Shown piece by piece: positions 50,037-60,831 of a stretch of DNA of 64,000 bases. The stretch covers positions 34,521 through 98,520 of the forward strand of contig JAIDDH010000104.1 of NCBI GenBank assembly GCA_029055435.1, read 5' to 3'. The position numbers and the translations under genes were made by a program. Position 1 is the stretch's first letter; each line of letters starts with the position of its first letter. Below the pieces are notes generated by a model. The model saw nothing but the letters and a program-made list of their open reading frames with translations. It was not told where the DNA came from and did no database searches. Source of the stretch: Acetatifactor sp. (GTDB lineage Bacteria > Bacillota > Clostridia > Lachnospirales > Lachnospiraceae).

Positions 50037-50907
50037 TCTTCGACCTGCTCCTTCCCTTTCGCTTGCGTTTCGGCTTACTCTCCTCATTGTCCAGATTCAA
50101 AACCTGCTGCAGACAGGCTCTCAACGCCTCCGCATCCAGACTGCGCCGAAGATCCCCTTCGTATGCCACGCTGATCTTGCCCGTCTCCTCGGACACGATG
50201 ACAGTCAGAGAGTCCGTCACCTCCGAGATGCCCACACCCGCGCGATGCCTTGTGCCCAACTCCTTGCTCAGAGCCAGATTATCCGACAGAGGAAGATAAC
50301 AGGTGGCGGAGACAATGCGATTGCCCCGTATGATGACCGCCCCGTCGTGAAGCGGCGTGTTGTGCTCAAAAATATTAATCAAAAGCTGATTGGTCACCAG
50401 CCCATCCACATCGATGCCCGTGCGCTCGTAATCCTTCAGCGAAACCTTCTGCTCTATGACGATCAGCGCACCTGTGCGCACTTTCCCCATCTCCACACAG
50501 GCTTTGACGATCTCATTGATAGTCTTCTCAGAGAACGCCTTATCCTCCTTCTTGCCGGAGTCAAAGGGTATCACTGAGGTCAAAATATTTTTCTTGCCCA
50601 GCTCCTCCAGCGCCCTGCGCAGCTCCGGCTGCAGGATAACCACCAGCGCCGTGATGGCAAAACCCAGCACATTCTGCGCCATCCACAAAATCGTATTCAT
50701 CCTGAAAAGAGAGGCAAGCAGCAAAAAACCGCATATCACAATAAGGCCCTTCAGGAGCGTCCATGCCCTGGTGGCCTTCATCCATACTAAAACATAATAC
50801 ACCAAAAGGGCGATTATCAGAATTTCCAATACATCGCCCAGGTCCATTGTTGTCCCATATATGCTGAAATTTCTCAGATATTCTACTATCCTGTCAAACC
50901 GCTCCAT
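50014..50907 (-). CDS. cdaA: Diadenylate cyclase
   Basis: HDGAVIIRGNRIVSATCYLPLSDN and GTRHRAGVGISEVTDSLTVIVSEETG DAC-domain motifs. Confidence 0.96.
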   Translation of the reverse strand: MERFDRIVEYLRNFSIYGTTMDLGDVLEILIIALLVYYVLVWMKATRAWTLLKGLIVICGFLLLASLFRMNTILWMAQNVLGFAITALVVILQPELRRALEELGKKNILTSVIPFDSGKKEDKAFSEKTINEIVKACVEMGKVRTGALIVIEQKVSLKDYERTGIDVDGLVTNQLLINIFEHNTPLHDGAVIIRGNRIVSATCYLPLSDNLALSKELGTRHRAGVGISEVTDSLTVIVSEETGKISVAYEGDLRRSLDAEALRACLQQVLNLDNEESKPKRKRKGRSRSKNAEKIAE

Positions 50908-50910
50908 CCT

Positions 50911-52002
50911 TTAAAACAGCTCCTCATAATCATCCTGTGACTCATCCTGCTGATTGCCGATAGTCACGCTGCGTCCGCCTCCCGCAGAGCCGCCATAGCG
51001 CCCGGAGGGCCTCCTCTGAGTGCGCTCCGCAGTCACACTTCTGCTCGTCCCTGCGGACGTTCTTCTGGGAGTATTAATATGCTTTACCGTCTTAGTCGGT
51101 GCAGCTACCGTCATCTTGGGAATCGCCTTCACATAATAATAATATTCATCGTCCTCAAACTGCACCTTCTCCGTCCGGCTGTAATCCACACAGAATCGGA
51201 AAAATTCAATTACCTTTGCTGCTGCCAGCGCCAGCAGATTTCCAAAAATCGCTCCCACCACAGAGATGTTGGTCTCATAAATCAGATCGCCCACAAGCAG
51301 TATCACCAGATTCAGAATCACACCCGCTGTCATGGCAATAGTCCATGAATAATCCACAGACATTCTGCGAATCAGATATACCGTTATCACAGTGATTATA
51401 AAAGCCACAACCAGCACCAGCATGGCCTTATTGCCCACCAGCGCGTCTATCACCAGACGAAGCTTCGCCGTGGCGTCCCCTGCATTCATGGTATTGATGG
51501 TGGGCGCATTGGCAGTCACCGCCAGAAGCAGATAATACACCACCACACCACAAGCCACAGACACGGCAGATGCAGGCGTCCCCAGAAGTCCCATGGCCAC
51601 CGGCATGACATAAGGCAGCTTCAGAAAACACAACAGCGGCGTCAGCACCACCACCAGGGAATCTTTGGGGCTGAACCGGAAAAACAGCAGAAACATCAGC
51701 ATATATATGATCACTCCCACCAGAGCAATCTCCATGGACAGCGCATACATATGCAACAGGCTGAACAGTGCCCCAAACAAAATGATACAAACCCTGGGAA
51801 GAAAAGAGCACATCAGCGCCACAACCAGCACAATGGCAATATTATCCACTTTTTTCATATATCCCATTCTGTCGTTCAACACAGTCAAAGTGATGAAAGC
51901 CAGCAAAAATTTTACTACAGGCAGAATAAACGCTTCATTTTTGCTGTAAAAATATTTCAGTTTATCTCGTAACTCCAGTAAAGCAGTCATTCTTTCCTCC
52001 AA
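50911..52002 (-). CDS. Hypothetical polytopic membrane protein (363 aa)
   Basis: Multi-TM ORF directly upstream of cdaA in the same direction. Confidence 0.75.
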   Translation of the reverse strand: MEERMTALLELRDKLKYFYSKNEAFILPVVKFLLAFITLTVLNDRMGYMKKVDNIAIVLVVALMCSFLPRVCIILFGALFSLLHMYALSMEIALVGVIIYMLMFLLFFRFSPKDSLVVVLTPLLCFLKLPYVMPVAMGLLGTPASAVSVACGVVVYYLLLAVTANAPTINTMNAGDATAKLRLVIDALVGNKAMLVLVVAFIITVITVYLIRRMSVDYSWTIAMTAGVILNLVILLVGDLIYETNISVVGAIFGNLLALAAAKVIEFFRFCVDYSRTEKVQFEDDEYYYYVKAIPKMTVAAPTKTVKHINTPRRTSAGTSRSVTAERTQRRPSGRYGGSAGGGRSVTIGNQQDESQDDYEELF

Positions 52003-52392
52003 TTAATCCTCTTCATACAGAGAATTCAGCTTCTTCAGATTCTGATAATACAGCTTCAGACTCTTGCGCGTCTTCGCATAACGATGCGCACAGATGACAT
52101 AAGTAGCCGCGCTGTAGACAGCCACCGTAATCCCGTAATACATCAGAATCTTTTTGGCAAAGCTCACCAGGTCCATCTGATAGATGTCCTGCATGAACAC
52201 TTCAAAATCATAAAATATAAACAGGGCGAAAATCAATCCGAAAGCGATGGTTGCGCAAAGAATGGATTTCAACACCTGTATGGCAATATAGTCACTGCGG
52301 AAATAATTGCCGATTTTCATATTTGCTCTGCCCTCATGCTCCTCGTAGGAAGCCATCTTGGTCATCAGAATTACTCTCTCCTCATTTAACAT
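52003..52392 (-). CDS. Hypothetical small membrane protein (129 aa)
   Basis: Two TM segments, co-directional with neighbours. Confidence 0.7.
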   Translation of the reverse strand: MLNEERVILMTKMASYEEHEGRANMKIGNYFRSDYIAIQVLKSILCATIAFGLIFALFIFYDFEVFMQDIYQMDLVSFAKKILMYYGITVAVYSAATYVICAHRYAKTRKSLKLYYQNLKKLNSLYEED

Positions 52393-52434
52393 TCTGTCCT
52401 CCGCGAAAAATCCGCCCAGGATACCGCCGGGCCG

Positions 52435-52842
52435 TTATTTCAGGAATCTCATCTTCGGATTTTCCTTATCCCTCTTTTGCACCACAGGCTCTGCGGGTTT
52501 ATTGCTCTTCATAACGCTCTGCAGACTGTTGGTCATGGTATTCTTACACTTGTCGCAAAATCTTCCGGAACGGATGGGGATACCACAGCTGTCGCAGGTC
52601 AAAAACGATGCAGAGCCCTCTGTCAGCTCCAGGCGTTCCTCTCTCAGCCACTGGCGGATCTGCTGCACATCCACATCGCAGGCGTCAGCCACCTCATGCA
52701 TCGTGCTGCCCCGATGCTCCTCAATATATTGCTTTACCTCCTGAAACTTTACCTCCAGCGCATCTCTGCACGCAGGGCAGATTGTGGGTCCGTTCAGATA
52801 GTTGAAAATCCTCTTACATTTTTTACATGTTCTTACATCCAT
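52435..52842 (-). CDS. YvyF/TIGR03826-like flagellar-operon-associated zinc-ribbon protein
   Basis: CKKCKRIFNYLNGPTICPACRDALEVKFQEVKQYIEEHRGSTMHEVADACDVDVQQIRQWLREERLEL; CDSCGIPIRSGRFCDKC. Confidence 0.9.
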   Translation of the reverse strand: MDVRTCKKCKRIFNYLNGPTICPACRDALEVKFQEVKQYIEEHRGSTMHEVADACDVDVQQIRQWLREERLELTEGSASFLTCDSCGIPIRSGRFCDKCKNTMTNSLQSVMKSNKPAEPVVQKRDKENPKMRFLK

Positions 52843-52860
52843 ATGATAACCTCCGTTTCA

Positions 52861-53595
52861 CTATACACCCGCGCCACAGGCAAGGGTGACGAAATAGATA
52901 TGTTCCACACCACAAGCCGCCAGCGTTCTCGCAGCCTCATCCACAGTGCTTCCCGTCGTATAGATATCATCCACTATTATAACTGTTTTTAATTTTACAT
53001 CATTTTGCGCAATATTAAAAGCTTTTTTCAAATTATTTTGCCTTTCTTTGGGATTTAGGCGTTTCAGCGGCACGGTATTTTTGACTCTGACCAGACAATT
53101 TTCCGCCACAGGTATATCCAGATACCGCCCCAGCGCCCGGGCAAGCAGCGCCGCCTGATTATATCCTCTCCTGCGCTTCCGCCGCCTGTGAAGAGGTATG
53201 GGAATCAATGCATCCGGTCTGATTTCCCGGATAAAACCTCCCAGATAAAAGGCCATTTCCTCCCCGAAAAAGTCCGCGTATTCCTGTCTTCCGCCATATT
53301 TCAGCCGGTAGAGAGCACCCGCCGCACTCTCATACTCATAGAGTGCCCTTCCTCTGACAAAAACATGATTCTTTTCTCTGCAATCTGCACACAATTCTCC
53401 TTCATCCCAAAGCTTTTTCCCGCATTTCATGCAATAGGGCGGCGTCAACAGCCGCTGCTTTCCGGCACATTTCCCACAGACCTTCTCTCCAAAGGAGGTC
53501 ACGATTCCGTCACAGAAAGGACATCTTAAGGGAAATAGCAGCCGCACCGCATTATTCAGGCATTTCCTCAAATTCTCCTTCAAACTTTGCTTCAA
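52861..53595 (-). CDS. comF: ComF family phosphoribosyltransferase-like protein
   Basis: CPFCDG...CGKCAGK zinc motifs; PLHRRRKRRRGYNQAALLARAL; VIIVDDIYTTGSTVDEAARTL. Confidence 0.93.
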   Translation of the reverse strand: MKQSLKENLRKCLNNAVRLLFPLRCPFCDGIVTSFGEKVCGKCAGKQRLLTPPYCMKCGKKLWDEGELCADCREKNHVFVRGRALYEYESAAGALYRLKYGGRQEYADFFGEEMAFYLGGFIREIRPDALIPIPLHRRRKRRRGYNQAALLARALGRYLDIPVAENCLVRVKNTVPLKRLNPKERQNNLKKAFNIAQNDVKLKTVIIVDDIYTTGSTVDEAARTLAACGVEHIYFVTLACGAGV

Positions 53596-55829
53596 ACGGC
53601 CTCCTCTCCGACCACTTCGCGGATTCGCTCTGCCAGACCGGTATAACGGCTGTTCTCGCTCACATTATCTATCATACCGCGCACGGTATCGCTGCTTCCC
53701 AGAATTGTCACACAGCTCTTGGCTCTGGTGATGGCGGTATACAGAAGATTCCTGTTGAACAAAAGCTTTGGACCCGCCAGCAGGGGCAGAATCACCGCCG
53801 GATATTCGCTCCCCTGAGACTTGTGGATAGTGATGGCATAGGACAGTTCCAGCTCCTCCAGAAGTGCAAAGGGATAGGTCACGCGCCTCTGCTCGTCATA
53901 TTCCACCACGAACTCCGACGCCGCCTCATTGATTTCCAGTATCCGCCCCATATCGCCATTGAACACGCCCATTCCTTTATCCACAGGAATGCCATACTTG
54001 CTCACGATCTCCCACTCCAGCTGATAGTTGTTCTTAATCTGCATGACCTTGTCTCCCTCACGGTAAATAACGCTCCCCACCGTATGTTCGCGCTTGCCCG
54101 CATCCGGTGGATTCAAATACCTCTGCAGAATGCCGTTTAAGGTCTCGCAGCCCAGACTTCCCTTCCGCATGGGAGTCAGCACCTGAATATCCATGGGAGA
54201 AGCCTGGACATACCGCGGAAGCTTGTCCTGTATCAATTGTATCATATGTTTGTAAATGACATTCGCGTCATTTCTCTCCAGCAAAAAGAAGTCTTTGGAC
54301 TTGTTATCCATGGAAATCTGCATACCTTTGTTAATCCTGTGGGCATTGACAATGATGTCACTTTCCTCCGCCTGCCGGAAAATATTCTGCAGCACCACCA
54401 TGGGAAACTTCCCGCTCTCCATGATATCGCGCAGCACCTGCCCCGGCCCCACACTGGGCAATTGATTGGCATCCCCCACGAGAATCAGCCTCGTCCCCGG
54501 AATCACCGCCTTGAGCAGTGCCTGAAAAAGCTGAATATCCACCATGGACATCTCATCAATGATGATGACGTCCGCCTCCAGAGGTGTCTGCTCATTCCGC
54601 TCAAACCGTACCCTTTTCCCGTCCTCGTCTGAGAGCGCGCTGTTCAACTCCAGAAGACGATGAATGGTGCGCGCCTCGAAGCCCGTTGCCTCCGTCATAC
54701 GCTTTGCTGCCCGCCCGGTGGGAGCGGCCAGAAAAATATCCAGTCCCTCGGACTCAAAATAGCGCAGCATCATATTGATGGTGGTGGTCTTGCCCGTACC
54801 CGGTCCGCCCGAGAGAATAAACAGACCGCTCTGAATGCTGGTCATCACTGCCCGGAGCTGAAGCTCGTCCAAATCCATCTCCAGCTGAGCCATTATCTCC
54901 TCCAGAGCTTTGCGCAGCGCCGCCTCCTGCGAAGGCAGGGCTTCCGCCTCCCACATAGGAATATTCAGACGCTGCAGCATGGCCGCACAGTTCAGCTCCA
55001 TATAATAATAATGCGCCGCAAATACCCTGTCTCCCTTTATGACAAGCTTCTTGTCCATGGCGAGATTCACTGTCTGAGCCTCAATCGCATCCTCTTCCAC
55101 ACCTAATAGTATATGCGCCCGATTCAGTAAAAGATGCATAGGCAGATAGCAATGACCTTCCCCCGCTGCCTGCAGCAATGTATAGAGGACACCGCTGCGT
55201 ATCCGGTAATCCGAATCCGTGTGGATGCCGATTTTCGCCGCAATCTCATCAGCAGTCTTAAATCCCACACCGCTTATGTCCTCCGCCAGACGATAGGGAT
55301 TTTCCCGCATGACGCCGTAAAGCTCCCCCTTATAAGTATTATATATCTTTATGGCCAATGCATTCGAGATGCCAAACTGCTGTAGATAGACCAGCGCTTC
55401 CCGCAAATCCTTTTTCTCCTCCATCTGCATGGCGATTTCCTGAGCCTTGCGCATGTTGATTCCCTTGACTTCTGCGAGACGCTCCGGCTCCTCCTCGATA
55501 ATGCGGAAGGTGTCGTCCCCAAATTTTTTTACAATCCGGGAGGCCAGCGCCGCCCCCACGCCTTTGATGGCTCCGCTGCCCAAATACCGCTCCATACTGA
55601 CGCTGTCCTGAGGCGCAACTACTCGATAGCCGTTTATCTTAAATTGTTTCCCATAGACAGGATGCTCCACATATTCCCCCTGGGCGGAAATCGTCTCTCC
55701 CTGAGAGAGACCTTTACAGGCTCCCACACAGGTAATCTCCTCCCCCTCTGCCATGAGATTCATAACAGTATATCCATTTTCGCTGTTCTGGAAAATGATA
55801 TGCTCCACATATCCGTTGATTGTTTCCAT
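53592..55829 (-). CDS. recD2: RecD2-like SF1B DNA helicase
   Basis: ILSGGPGTGKTTTINMML Walker A; DVIIIDEMSMVDIQLFQALL; GDANQLPSVGPGQVLRD; YAITIHKSQGSEYPAVILPL; start at 55829 preferred. Confidence 0.94.
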   Translation of the reverse strand: METINGYVEHIIFQNSENGYTVMNLMAEGEEITCVGACKGLSQGETISAQGEYVEHPVYGKQFKINGYRVVAPQDSVSMERYLGSGAIKGVGAALASRIVKKFGDDTFRIIEEEPERLAEVKGINMRKAQEIAMQMEEKKDLREALVYLQQFGISNALAIKIYNTYKGELYGVMRENPYRLAEDISGVGFKTADEIAAKIGIHTDSDYRIRSGVLYTLLQAAGEGHCYLPMHLLLNRAHILLGVEEDAIEAQTVNLAMDKKLVIKGDRVFAAHYYYMELNCAAMLQRLNIPMWEAEALPSQEAALRKALEEIMAQLEMDLDELQLRAVMTSIQSGLFILSGGPGTGKTTTINMMLRYFESEGLDIFLAAPTGRAAKRMTEATGFEARTIHRLLELNSALSDEDGKRVRFERNEQTPLEADVIIIDEMSMVDIQLFQALLKAVIPGTRLILVGDANQLPSVGPGQVLRDIMESGKFPMVVLQNIFRQAEESDIIVNAHRINKGMQISMDNKSKDFFLLERNDANVIYKHMIQLIQDKLPRYVQASPMDIQVLTPMRKGSLGCETLNGILQRYLNPPDAGKREHTVGSVIYREGDKVMQIKNNYQLEWEIVSKYGIPVDKGMGVFNGDMGRILEINEAASEFVVEYDEQRRVTYPFALLEELELSYAITIHKSQGSEYPAVILPLLAGPKLLFNRNLLYTAITRAKSCVTILGSSDTVRGMIDNVSENSRYTGLAERIREVVGEEAV

Positions 55830-55896
55830 ATGATTTTGACCTTTTGCGTATTGTTCCGATTCGGAAGAAGTGAGAAAAAAAGGATTGCAGACAGTC

Positions 55897-56259
55897 TTAG
55901 GCAAGACTGTCTGCATCTAAACCGTAATTGCGTTTCATCTGCTCATAAAGCATCTGTGCGATTCCCAGACTATTCTGCTCCGTGGAATCTGCTGCGATTT
56001 GCTGCACCATCTGATCCTTGAAAAAATCCACCATTGTCGAATTGGAAGAGTTTTCATCACTCTGGGGAATCGTCTTCATCATCCCCTTGAACACCTGCTC
56101 CAGAAAATATGCCTCAAACTGCTTACAGGCAGCCATCAGTTCATCGTCTGTCGCCTTGGAATAGTCGGTTTTTAACTGACCCTCCAGCTTGGATGCATTG
56201 GCGTTGGATGCAGATGCATATATATCTTTGTATGCGGAACCAAGATTACCGATATCCAT
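55897..56259 (-). CDS. Rod-binding protein (FlgJ N-terminal-domain-like)
   Basis: DDELMAACKQFEAYFLEQVFKGMMKTIP. Confidence 0.9.
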   Translation of the reverse strand: MDIGNLGSAYKDIYASASNANASKLEGQLKTDYSKATDDELMAACKQFEAYFLEQVFKGMMKTIPQSDENSSNSTMVDFFKDQMVQQIAADSTEQNSLGIAQMLYEQMKRNYGLDADSLA

Positions 56260-56279
56260 ATATTATCGTCCCTTCTGCC

Positions 56280-57095
56280 TTATCTTCTCAGATTATTGGC
56301 CTGCTGCAGCATCTCGTCAGATGCGATGATTGCCTTGGAATTAAACTCATAAGCGCGCTGTGCCACAATCATATTTACCATCTCATCCACGGCCTGCACA
56401 TTGGAGCCCTCCAGATAGCCCTGAATGACCTTTGTCTTTTCTACCATATTGTTGGTTGCCTCATTAATAGGCTGACCGCTGGCCGCTGTCTGTGCATAAA
56501 GGCTCCCGGCGAGCTTCTCCAGACCGTTGGGATTGTTGAACTGGAATACTCCGATCTGTATGCCCATAGGCTGAGGATTTCCCGTCTCATCGGGATAACA
56601 GAGACTGCCGTCAGCAGCAACCGTCACTCTGCTGAGCACATATTCCTCATCCAGCACAATGGGTCTGCCATCCACATCCAACACGGGAAGTCCGTCTGAG
56701 TTTGCCAGCATATTTCCATTGGTTCCCAGCGTGAACTGCAAATTACCGTTTCGGGTATAGTATGTATTACCATCGGCACCTCTCAGCGCAAAGAACCCTC
56801 TGCCGTCCAGCGCAAAAGCAGTGTCGCTCTCGGATGCAATCATATTTCCTGTTCTGAAAATAGAGGTGATAGCGGAATTGCGCACACCCAGACCCACCTG
56901 TGCGCTGCCGGGCTTGGCCTCGCCGTTGGCGGAAGTGGTTCTCGTCTGAATATTCTGATAGAGCAGGCTCTTAAACTCATTGACCTGCGTCTTGTAACCG
57001 TCGGTGTTGACATTCGACAAATTATGGGCAATCGTGTCGAGATTTATCTGCTGGGCAATCATACCGGTTGCCGCTGTCCATAAACTTCTTACCAT
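56280..57095 (-). CDS. Flagellar hook-basal body protein (FlgG/FlhP-like)
   Basis: MVRSLWTAATGMIAQQINLDTIAHNLSNVNTDGYKTQ; C-terminal LEGSNVQAVDEMVNMIVAQRAYEFNSKAI. Confidence 0.94.
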   Translation of the reverse strand: MVRSLWTAATGMIAQQINLDTIAHNLSNVNTDGYKTQVNEFKSLLYQNIQTRTTSANGEAKPGSAQVGLGVRNSAITSIFRTGNMIASESDTAFALDGRGFFALRGADGNTYYTRNGNLQFTLGTNGNMLANSDGLPVLDVDGRPIVLDEEYVLSRVTVAADGSLCYPDETGNPQPMGIQIGVFQFNNPNGLEKLAGSLYAQTAASGQPINEATNNMVEKTKVIQGYLEGSNVQAVDEMVNMIVAQRAYEFNSKAIIASDEMLQQANNLRR

Positions 57096-57152
57096 TGTTA
57101 ATTCCTCGCCTTTCTATTCCAATCCTTCCATCCTGTTGTCCGGTTTATTCAT

Positions 57153-57992
57153 TTATGACAGTCTGCCAAGCTGCGTCACCGCAATCTGCAGAGAATCGTC
57201 ATAGGTCTGTATAATTTTCTGGTTGGCTTCATAGGCTCTTGTAATGGCAATCAAATTTACCATCTCCGACACTGCCTGCACATTAGCCATCTCCAGATAG
57301 CCGGAGTTGACAGTGGCGGTACCGCCGCCATTTCTAAGCCGCGCGCCCTCCAGCGGACGGAAATAAGTCTCACCATATTTCTCCAGATAATCATAATCTT
57401 CAAAATCAGCCACCTGAATCTGAGCAACCGCTCTGCCGTTCTGAGAGATTGTGCCGTCAGTCGTAATGACAGAATCCACCAGCGTATTCAATTGAATCCG
57501 TCTGTTCTGGACATCCAGCACATAGTCGCCGTCCTGATTCACCAGATAACCATCCCGAGTCAGAGTAAACTGACCCGCGCGGGTATACATGGTCGTGCGC
57601 TGCGTATTCGCGTTGTTGTTATTTGCAGTGCTATTATTATTCACGTTATTGCCCTGACTGTTTTTGTAAGCAAATTCGATGGCAAAAAAGCCGTCGCCGT
57701 CCAGTGCCAGGTCGTAAATATTTCCCGTCTCGCGGAAGGAACCTCCGCTGAAATCTACATAATTTTCCCCAATCTTTACGCCAGGGTTACGGATGCCGGT
57801 GCGCTGTACATTGGAAAGCCCCACGGAAGCATCCTTAATCTTTACCGTGAGCACATCGTCGAAGGCCTGACTAGTAGACCCTTCCTTCTTATAGCCCACA
57901 GTGGAAACATTCGCCAGATTATTGGTCAGGATGTCCATTCTGTTCTGTTCATTGACCATGCCCGTCCAGGCTGTGTACAAACCCCTTAACAC
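57153..57992 (-). CDS. Flagellar hook-basal body protein (FlgF/FlhO-like)
   Basis: MLRGLYTAWTGMVNEQNRMDILTNNLANVSTVGYKKEG; C-terminal LEMANVQAVSEMVNLIAITRAYEANQKII. Confidence 0.93.
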   Translation of the reverse strand: MLRGLYTAWTGMVNEQNRMDILTNNLANVSTVGYKKEGSTSQAFDDVLTVKIKDASVGLSNVQRTGIRNPGVKIGENYVDFSGGSFRETGNIYDLALDGDGFFAIEFAYKNSQGNNVNNNSTANNNNANTQRTTMYTRAGQFTLTRDGYLVNQDGDYVLDVQNRRIQLNTLVDSVITTDGTISQNGRAVAQIQVADFEDYDYLEKYGETYFRPLEGARLRNGGGTATVNSGYLEMANVQAVSEMVNLIAITRAYEANQKIIQTYDDSLQIAVTQLGRLS

Positions 57993-58035
57993 CTTCTGCC
58001 TCCTCCTTTGCTGTCTGTCTATTACTTCTGTTTAT

Positions 58036-59028
58036 TTATTGCTCTCTGTATCCTGCCAGAAATTCTACATACTGCCCTGTGCCGATGGCAACCGCAGTCA
58101 TAGGATCCTCCGCCGTCATGGTATTGATTCCTGTCTTGGCGGAAATCAAATCCTCCAGTCCCCGCAGCAGGCTGCCGCCGCCCGTGAGGACAATGCCTCT
58201 GTCCGCGATATCTGCCGCAAGCTCAGGGGGCGTCTTCTCCAATACGCTGTGAATCGTCTCCACAATCTGAGCAGTAGTCTCTCTCAGAGCCTCCTCCGTC
58301 TCCTCAGAAGAAACCTTCACAGTCTTCGGCAGACCGGTCACCAGATTACGGCCGCGCACATCCATGTAATCTATCTCGGGACGTCTGTAAGCAGAACCGA
58401 TTTTAATCTTGATATCCTCCGCAGTTCTCTCACCAATCAGAAGATTATGTTTTTTACGCATATAGCGGACTATCGCCTCGTCAAAATCATCGCCCGCAAT
58501 CTTTATGGAAGCGCTGACCACTGTACCTCCCAGGGAGATGACAGCGATATCAGAGGTTCCGCCGCCGATATCAACAATCATGTTTCCGCAGGGCTTTGAG
58601 ATGTCAATTCCCGCGCCGATAGCTGCCGCAATAGGCTCCTCAATGATAGATACCTCTCTGGCTCCTGCCTGATAGGTTGCATCCTCCACCGCCTTCTTTT
58701 CCACCTCGGTGACGCCGCTGGGCACGCACACTGCGATGCGGGGTTTGCGGAAGGTCCGCTTACCCAATGCCTTCTGAATAAAATACTTCATCATCTTCTC
58801 GGTGACGGTGTAATCGGAGATAACACCCTGACGCAGAGGCCGCACCGCCACAATATTGCCGGGCGTTCTTCCCAGCATCAGACGGGCATCCTCGCCGATT
58901 GCCTTGATTTTATTGGTATCTCTATCGAAAGCCACAACAGAGGGCTCTTTCAGAACAACTCCTTTTCCTCTGATGTAGACAAGTATGCTGGCTGTACCCA
59001 AATCGATTCCTATATCCGTACACTGCAT
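58036..59028 (-). CDS. MreB/Mbl family rod-shape actin homologue
   Basis: IGIDLGTASILVYIRGKGVVLKEPSVVA, MIVDIGGGTSDIAVISLGG, IVLTGGGSLLRGLEDLI. Confidence 0.96.
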   Translation of the reverse strand: MQCTDIGIDLGTASILVYIRGKGVVLKEPSVVAFDRDTNKIKAIGEDARLMLGRTPGNIVAVRPLRQGVISDYTVTEKMMKYFIQKALGKRTFRKPRIAVCVPSGVTEVEKKAVEDATYQAGAREVSIIEEPIAAAIGAGIDISKPCGNMIVDIGGGTSDIAVISLGGTVVSASIKIAGDDFDEAIVRYMRKKHNLLIGERTAEDIKIKIGSAYRRPEIDYMDVRGRNLVTGLPKTVKVSSEETEEALRETTAQIVETIHSVLEKTPPELAADIADRGIVLTGGGSLLRGLEDLISAKTGINTMTAEDPMTAVAIGTGQYVEFLAGYREQ

Positions 59029-59304
59029 GTATTCTTACCCCTTTCCGGTATCAATTTGTTTCTATCATGCTACTGACTATCTATTATAACCGAAAATTTA
59101 CCAAATTCATAGGGGTTTATGAAATTTTAAAAAATTTGAGTAAAAAAGATGCAAAGGATGCAAATTCAGAATGGTTTCGTCATCCTTTCATCTGCATCCT
59201 TGCGCCTCTTTATCTACAGTCACTATATCGTCAGAAACATATAAATACTTTAGAGCAAAATATAAAAAATTTTAAAATTTTAAAAATTTTAATTTTTTGT
59301 TTCC

Positions 59305-60813
59305 TTATTCTTCCAGGTATTTATCCATAGCCTGTACGGTATTCACCAGATTTTCCATGAGCTGCTCCGCATTACCCGCTTTCTCCCGGGTCTCCACACT
59401 CTTCTCCAGCGTCTGCTGGGTGCTGGCAGCCACCTCCTCGCTGACTGCGGAAATCTGGGCTATGCTGTCCACAATGGTATTATTGGACTCCATAATTTCC
59501 TCAATCTTCGCATAAATCTGCTGCACATTCCCATTCAGTCCATCCATGCTGCTGCCAATCTTCTGGAAATGACTGTGTGTACTCTCAATCAGCTCATGCT
59601 CCACAGCGGAAGCCTCCAATACATTGTTCACAGTTCCGATTGCCTCATCCGCATTGCTCTGCAGCTCAGTCACAATCTCCCCGATTTTCTCGGTGAGCAC
59701 ACGGGTCTCCTCAGCAAGCTTACGAATCTCCTCGGCAACCACTGAGAAGCCTTTTCCTGCCTCTCCGGCTCTGGCGCTCTCAATGGAAGCGTTCAGTGCC
59801 AGCAGATCGGTCTGATCCGAAATGGCAAATATCTGGGACACGATATCCTGCACTTCGCCTACATTCTGAATAAAATGCTGAACAGCCGCCTCCACCTGTC
59901 GATTGGCCTCCGCAGATTTCTTGGAGTTCTCCGCCAGGCTTTGAACGCTCTCTCTGCCGCTTTGCACAGCCTGTGCCGATTGTCCCGACAGATTCAACAT
60001 GTTGTCGGACATCTGCTTGGTCTCCTCGATCATGCTCTGAATATTGCCCGTCATAATCGTCTGCCGCTCAATATTCTGAGCGTTATTATTGTTTCCCTCC
60101 GCAATCTCTCCCATTGCTTCGGTAGTCAGATCCACATCTCTGCCCAGCTCCTGAATATAATTGGAAGCCTCCCGGGAATTCTCCCGTACCGCGGAGGCAA
60201 CCTGCAGAACATCCCGCAAAAGCGAGGCATTTTTCTCCTGCTCAGCCTTGACGCCCGCAATTTTCAATTCATTGTTCCGATTGGAGATTTTGGTGGTATT
60301 ACAGATGACATACATATACATAAGAATGCACGCAGCCTGGATCAAAAGACTAGTGCTGTCTAAGGGTGCACCGGAGTGATGGTGTTTTAATACCAGCACA
60401 ACATAGATCAGGTCTGTTATATTAATCACGGAAAACGCAATGGCTCCCCGCACGATCATACCATAATCAAAATACAGGATAAACAACAGGGTGATTGGAA
60501 ACGCGATACAATAAACCATGTCATTTTTTGCGCCCCACACACATAGCGCATACACAATAATATATCCTGTCAGGGAAACATTTTTAAAGGCCCTGCTGTC
60601 CTTCTTTCTGAAGTAAACAGCATAGTTTGCAATCAAAGAGCCCAAAACTGCCACAATCACAGCAGACACAAACAAGAGACCGATATTGCCTTTCCGATAA
60701 TCTGCAATATACCCTGCGAACATGATCATATCGATGATCGTGATAATCACCAGCGCAAAAGTATTGACTGCTTTATCCATGTTGTAGTTCTGATCTTTTA
60801 CTCCTGTTTTCAT
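59305..60813 (-). CDS. Methyl-accepting chemotaxis protein with polytopic N-terminal membrane domain
   Basis: [46 protein letters not shown] hairpin motif; about six hydrophobic N-terminal segments. Confidence 0.95.
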   Translation of the reverse strand: MKTGVKDQNYNMDKAVNTFALVIITIIDMIMFAGYIADYRKGNIGLLFVSAVIVAVLGSLIANYAVYFRKKDSRAFKNVSLTGYIIVYALCVWGAKNDMVYCIAFPITLLFILYFDYGMIVRGAIAFSVINITDLIYVVLVLKHHHSGAPLDSTSLLIQAACILMYMYVICNTTKISNRNNELKIAGVKAEQEKNASLLRDVLQVASAVRENSREASNYIQELGRDVDLTTEAMGEIAEGNNNNAQNIERQTIMTGNIQSMIEETKQMSDNMLNLSGQSAQAVQSGRESVQSLAENSKKSAEANRQVEAAVQHFIQNVGEVQDIVSQIFAISDQTDLLALNASIESARAGEAGKGFSVVAEEIRKLAEETRVLTEKIGEIVTELQSNADEAIGTVNNVLEASAVEHELIESTHSHFQKIGSSMDGLNGNVQQIYAKIEEIMESNNTIVDSIAQISAVSEEVAASTQQTLEKSVETREKAGNAEQLMENLVNTVQAMDKYLEE

Positions 60814-60831
60814 CCGTGTTCACTCCTGTCC

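Noticed and set aside
59255-59300. AT-rich AAATTTT-type tract between mreB and the MCP
   Set aside because: Simple-sequence intergenic tract; no further structure that I could support.
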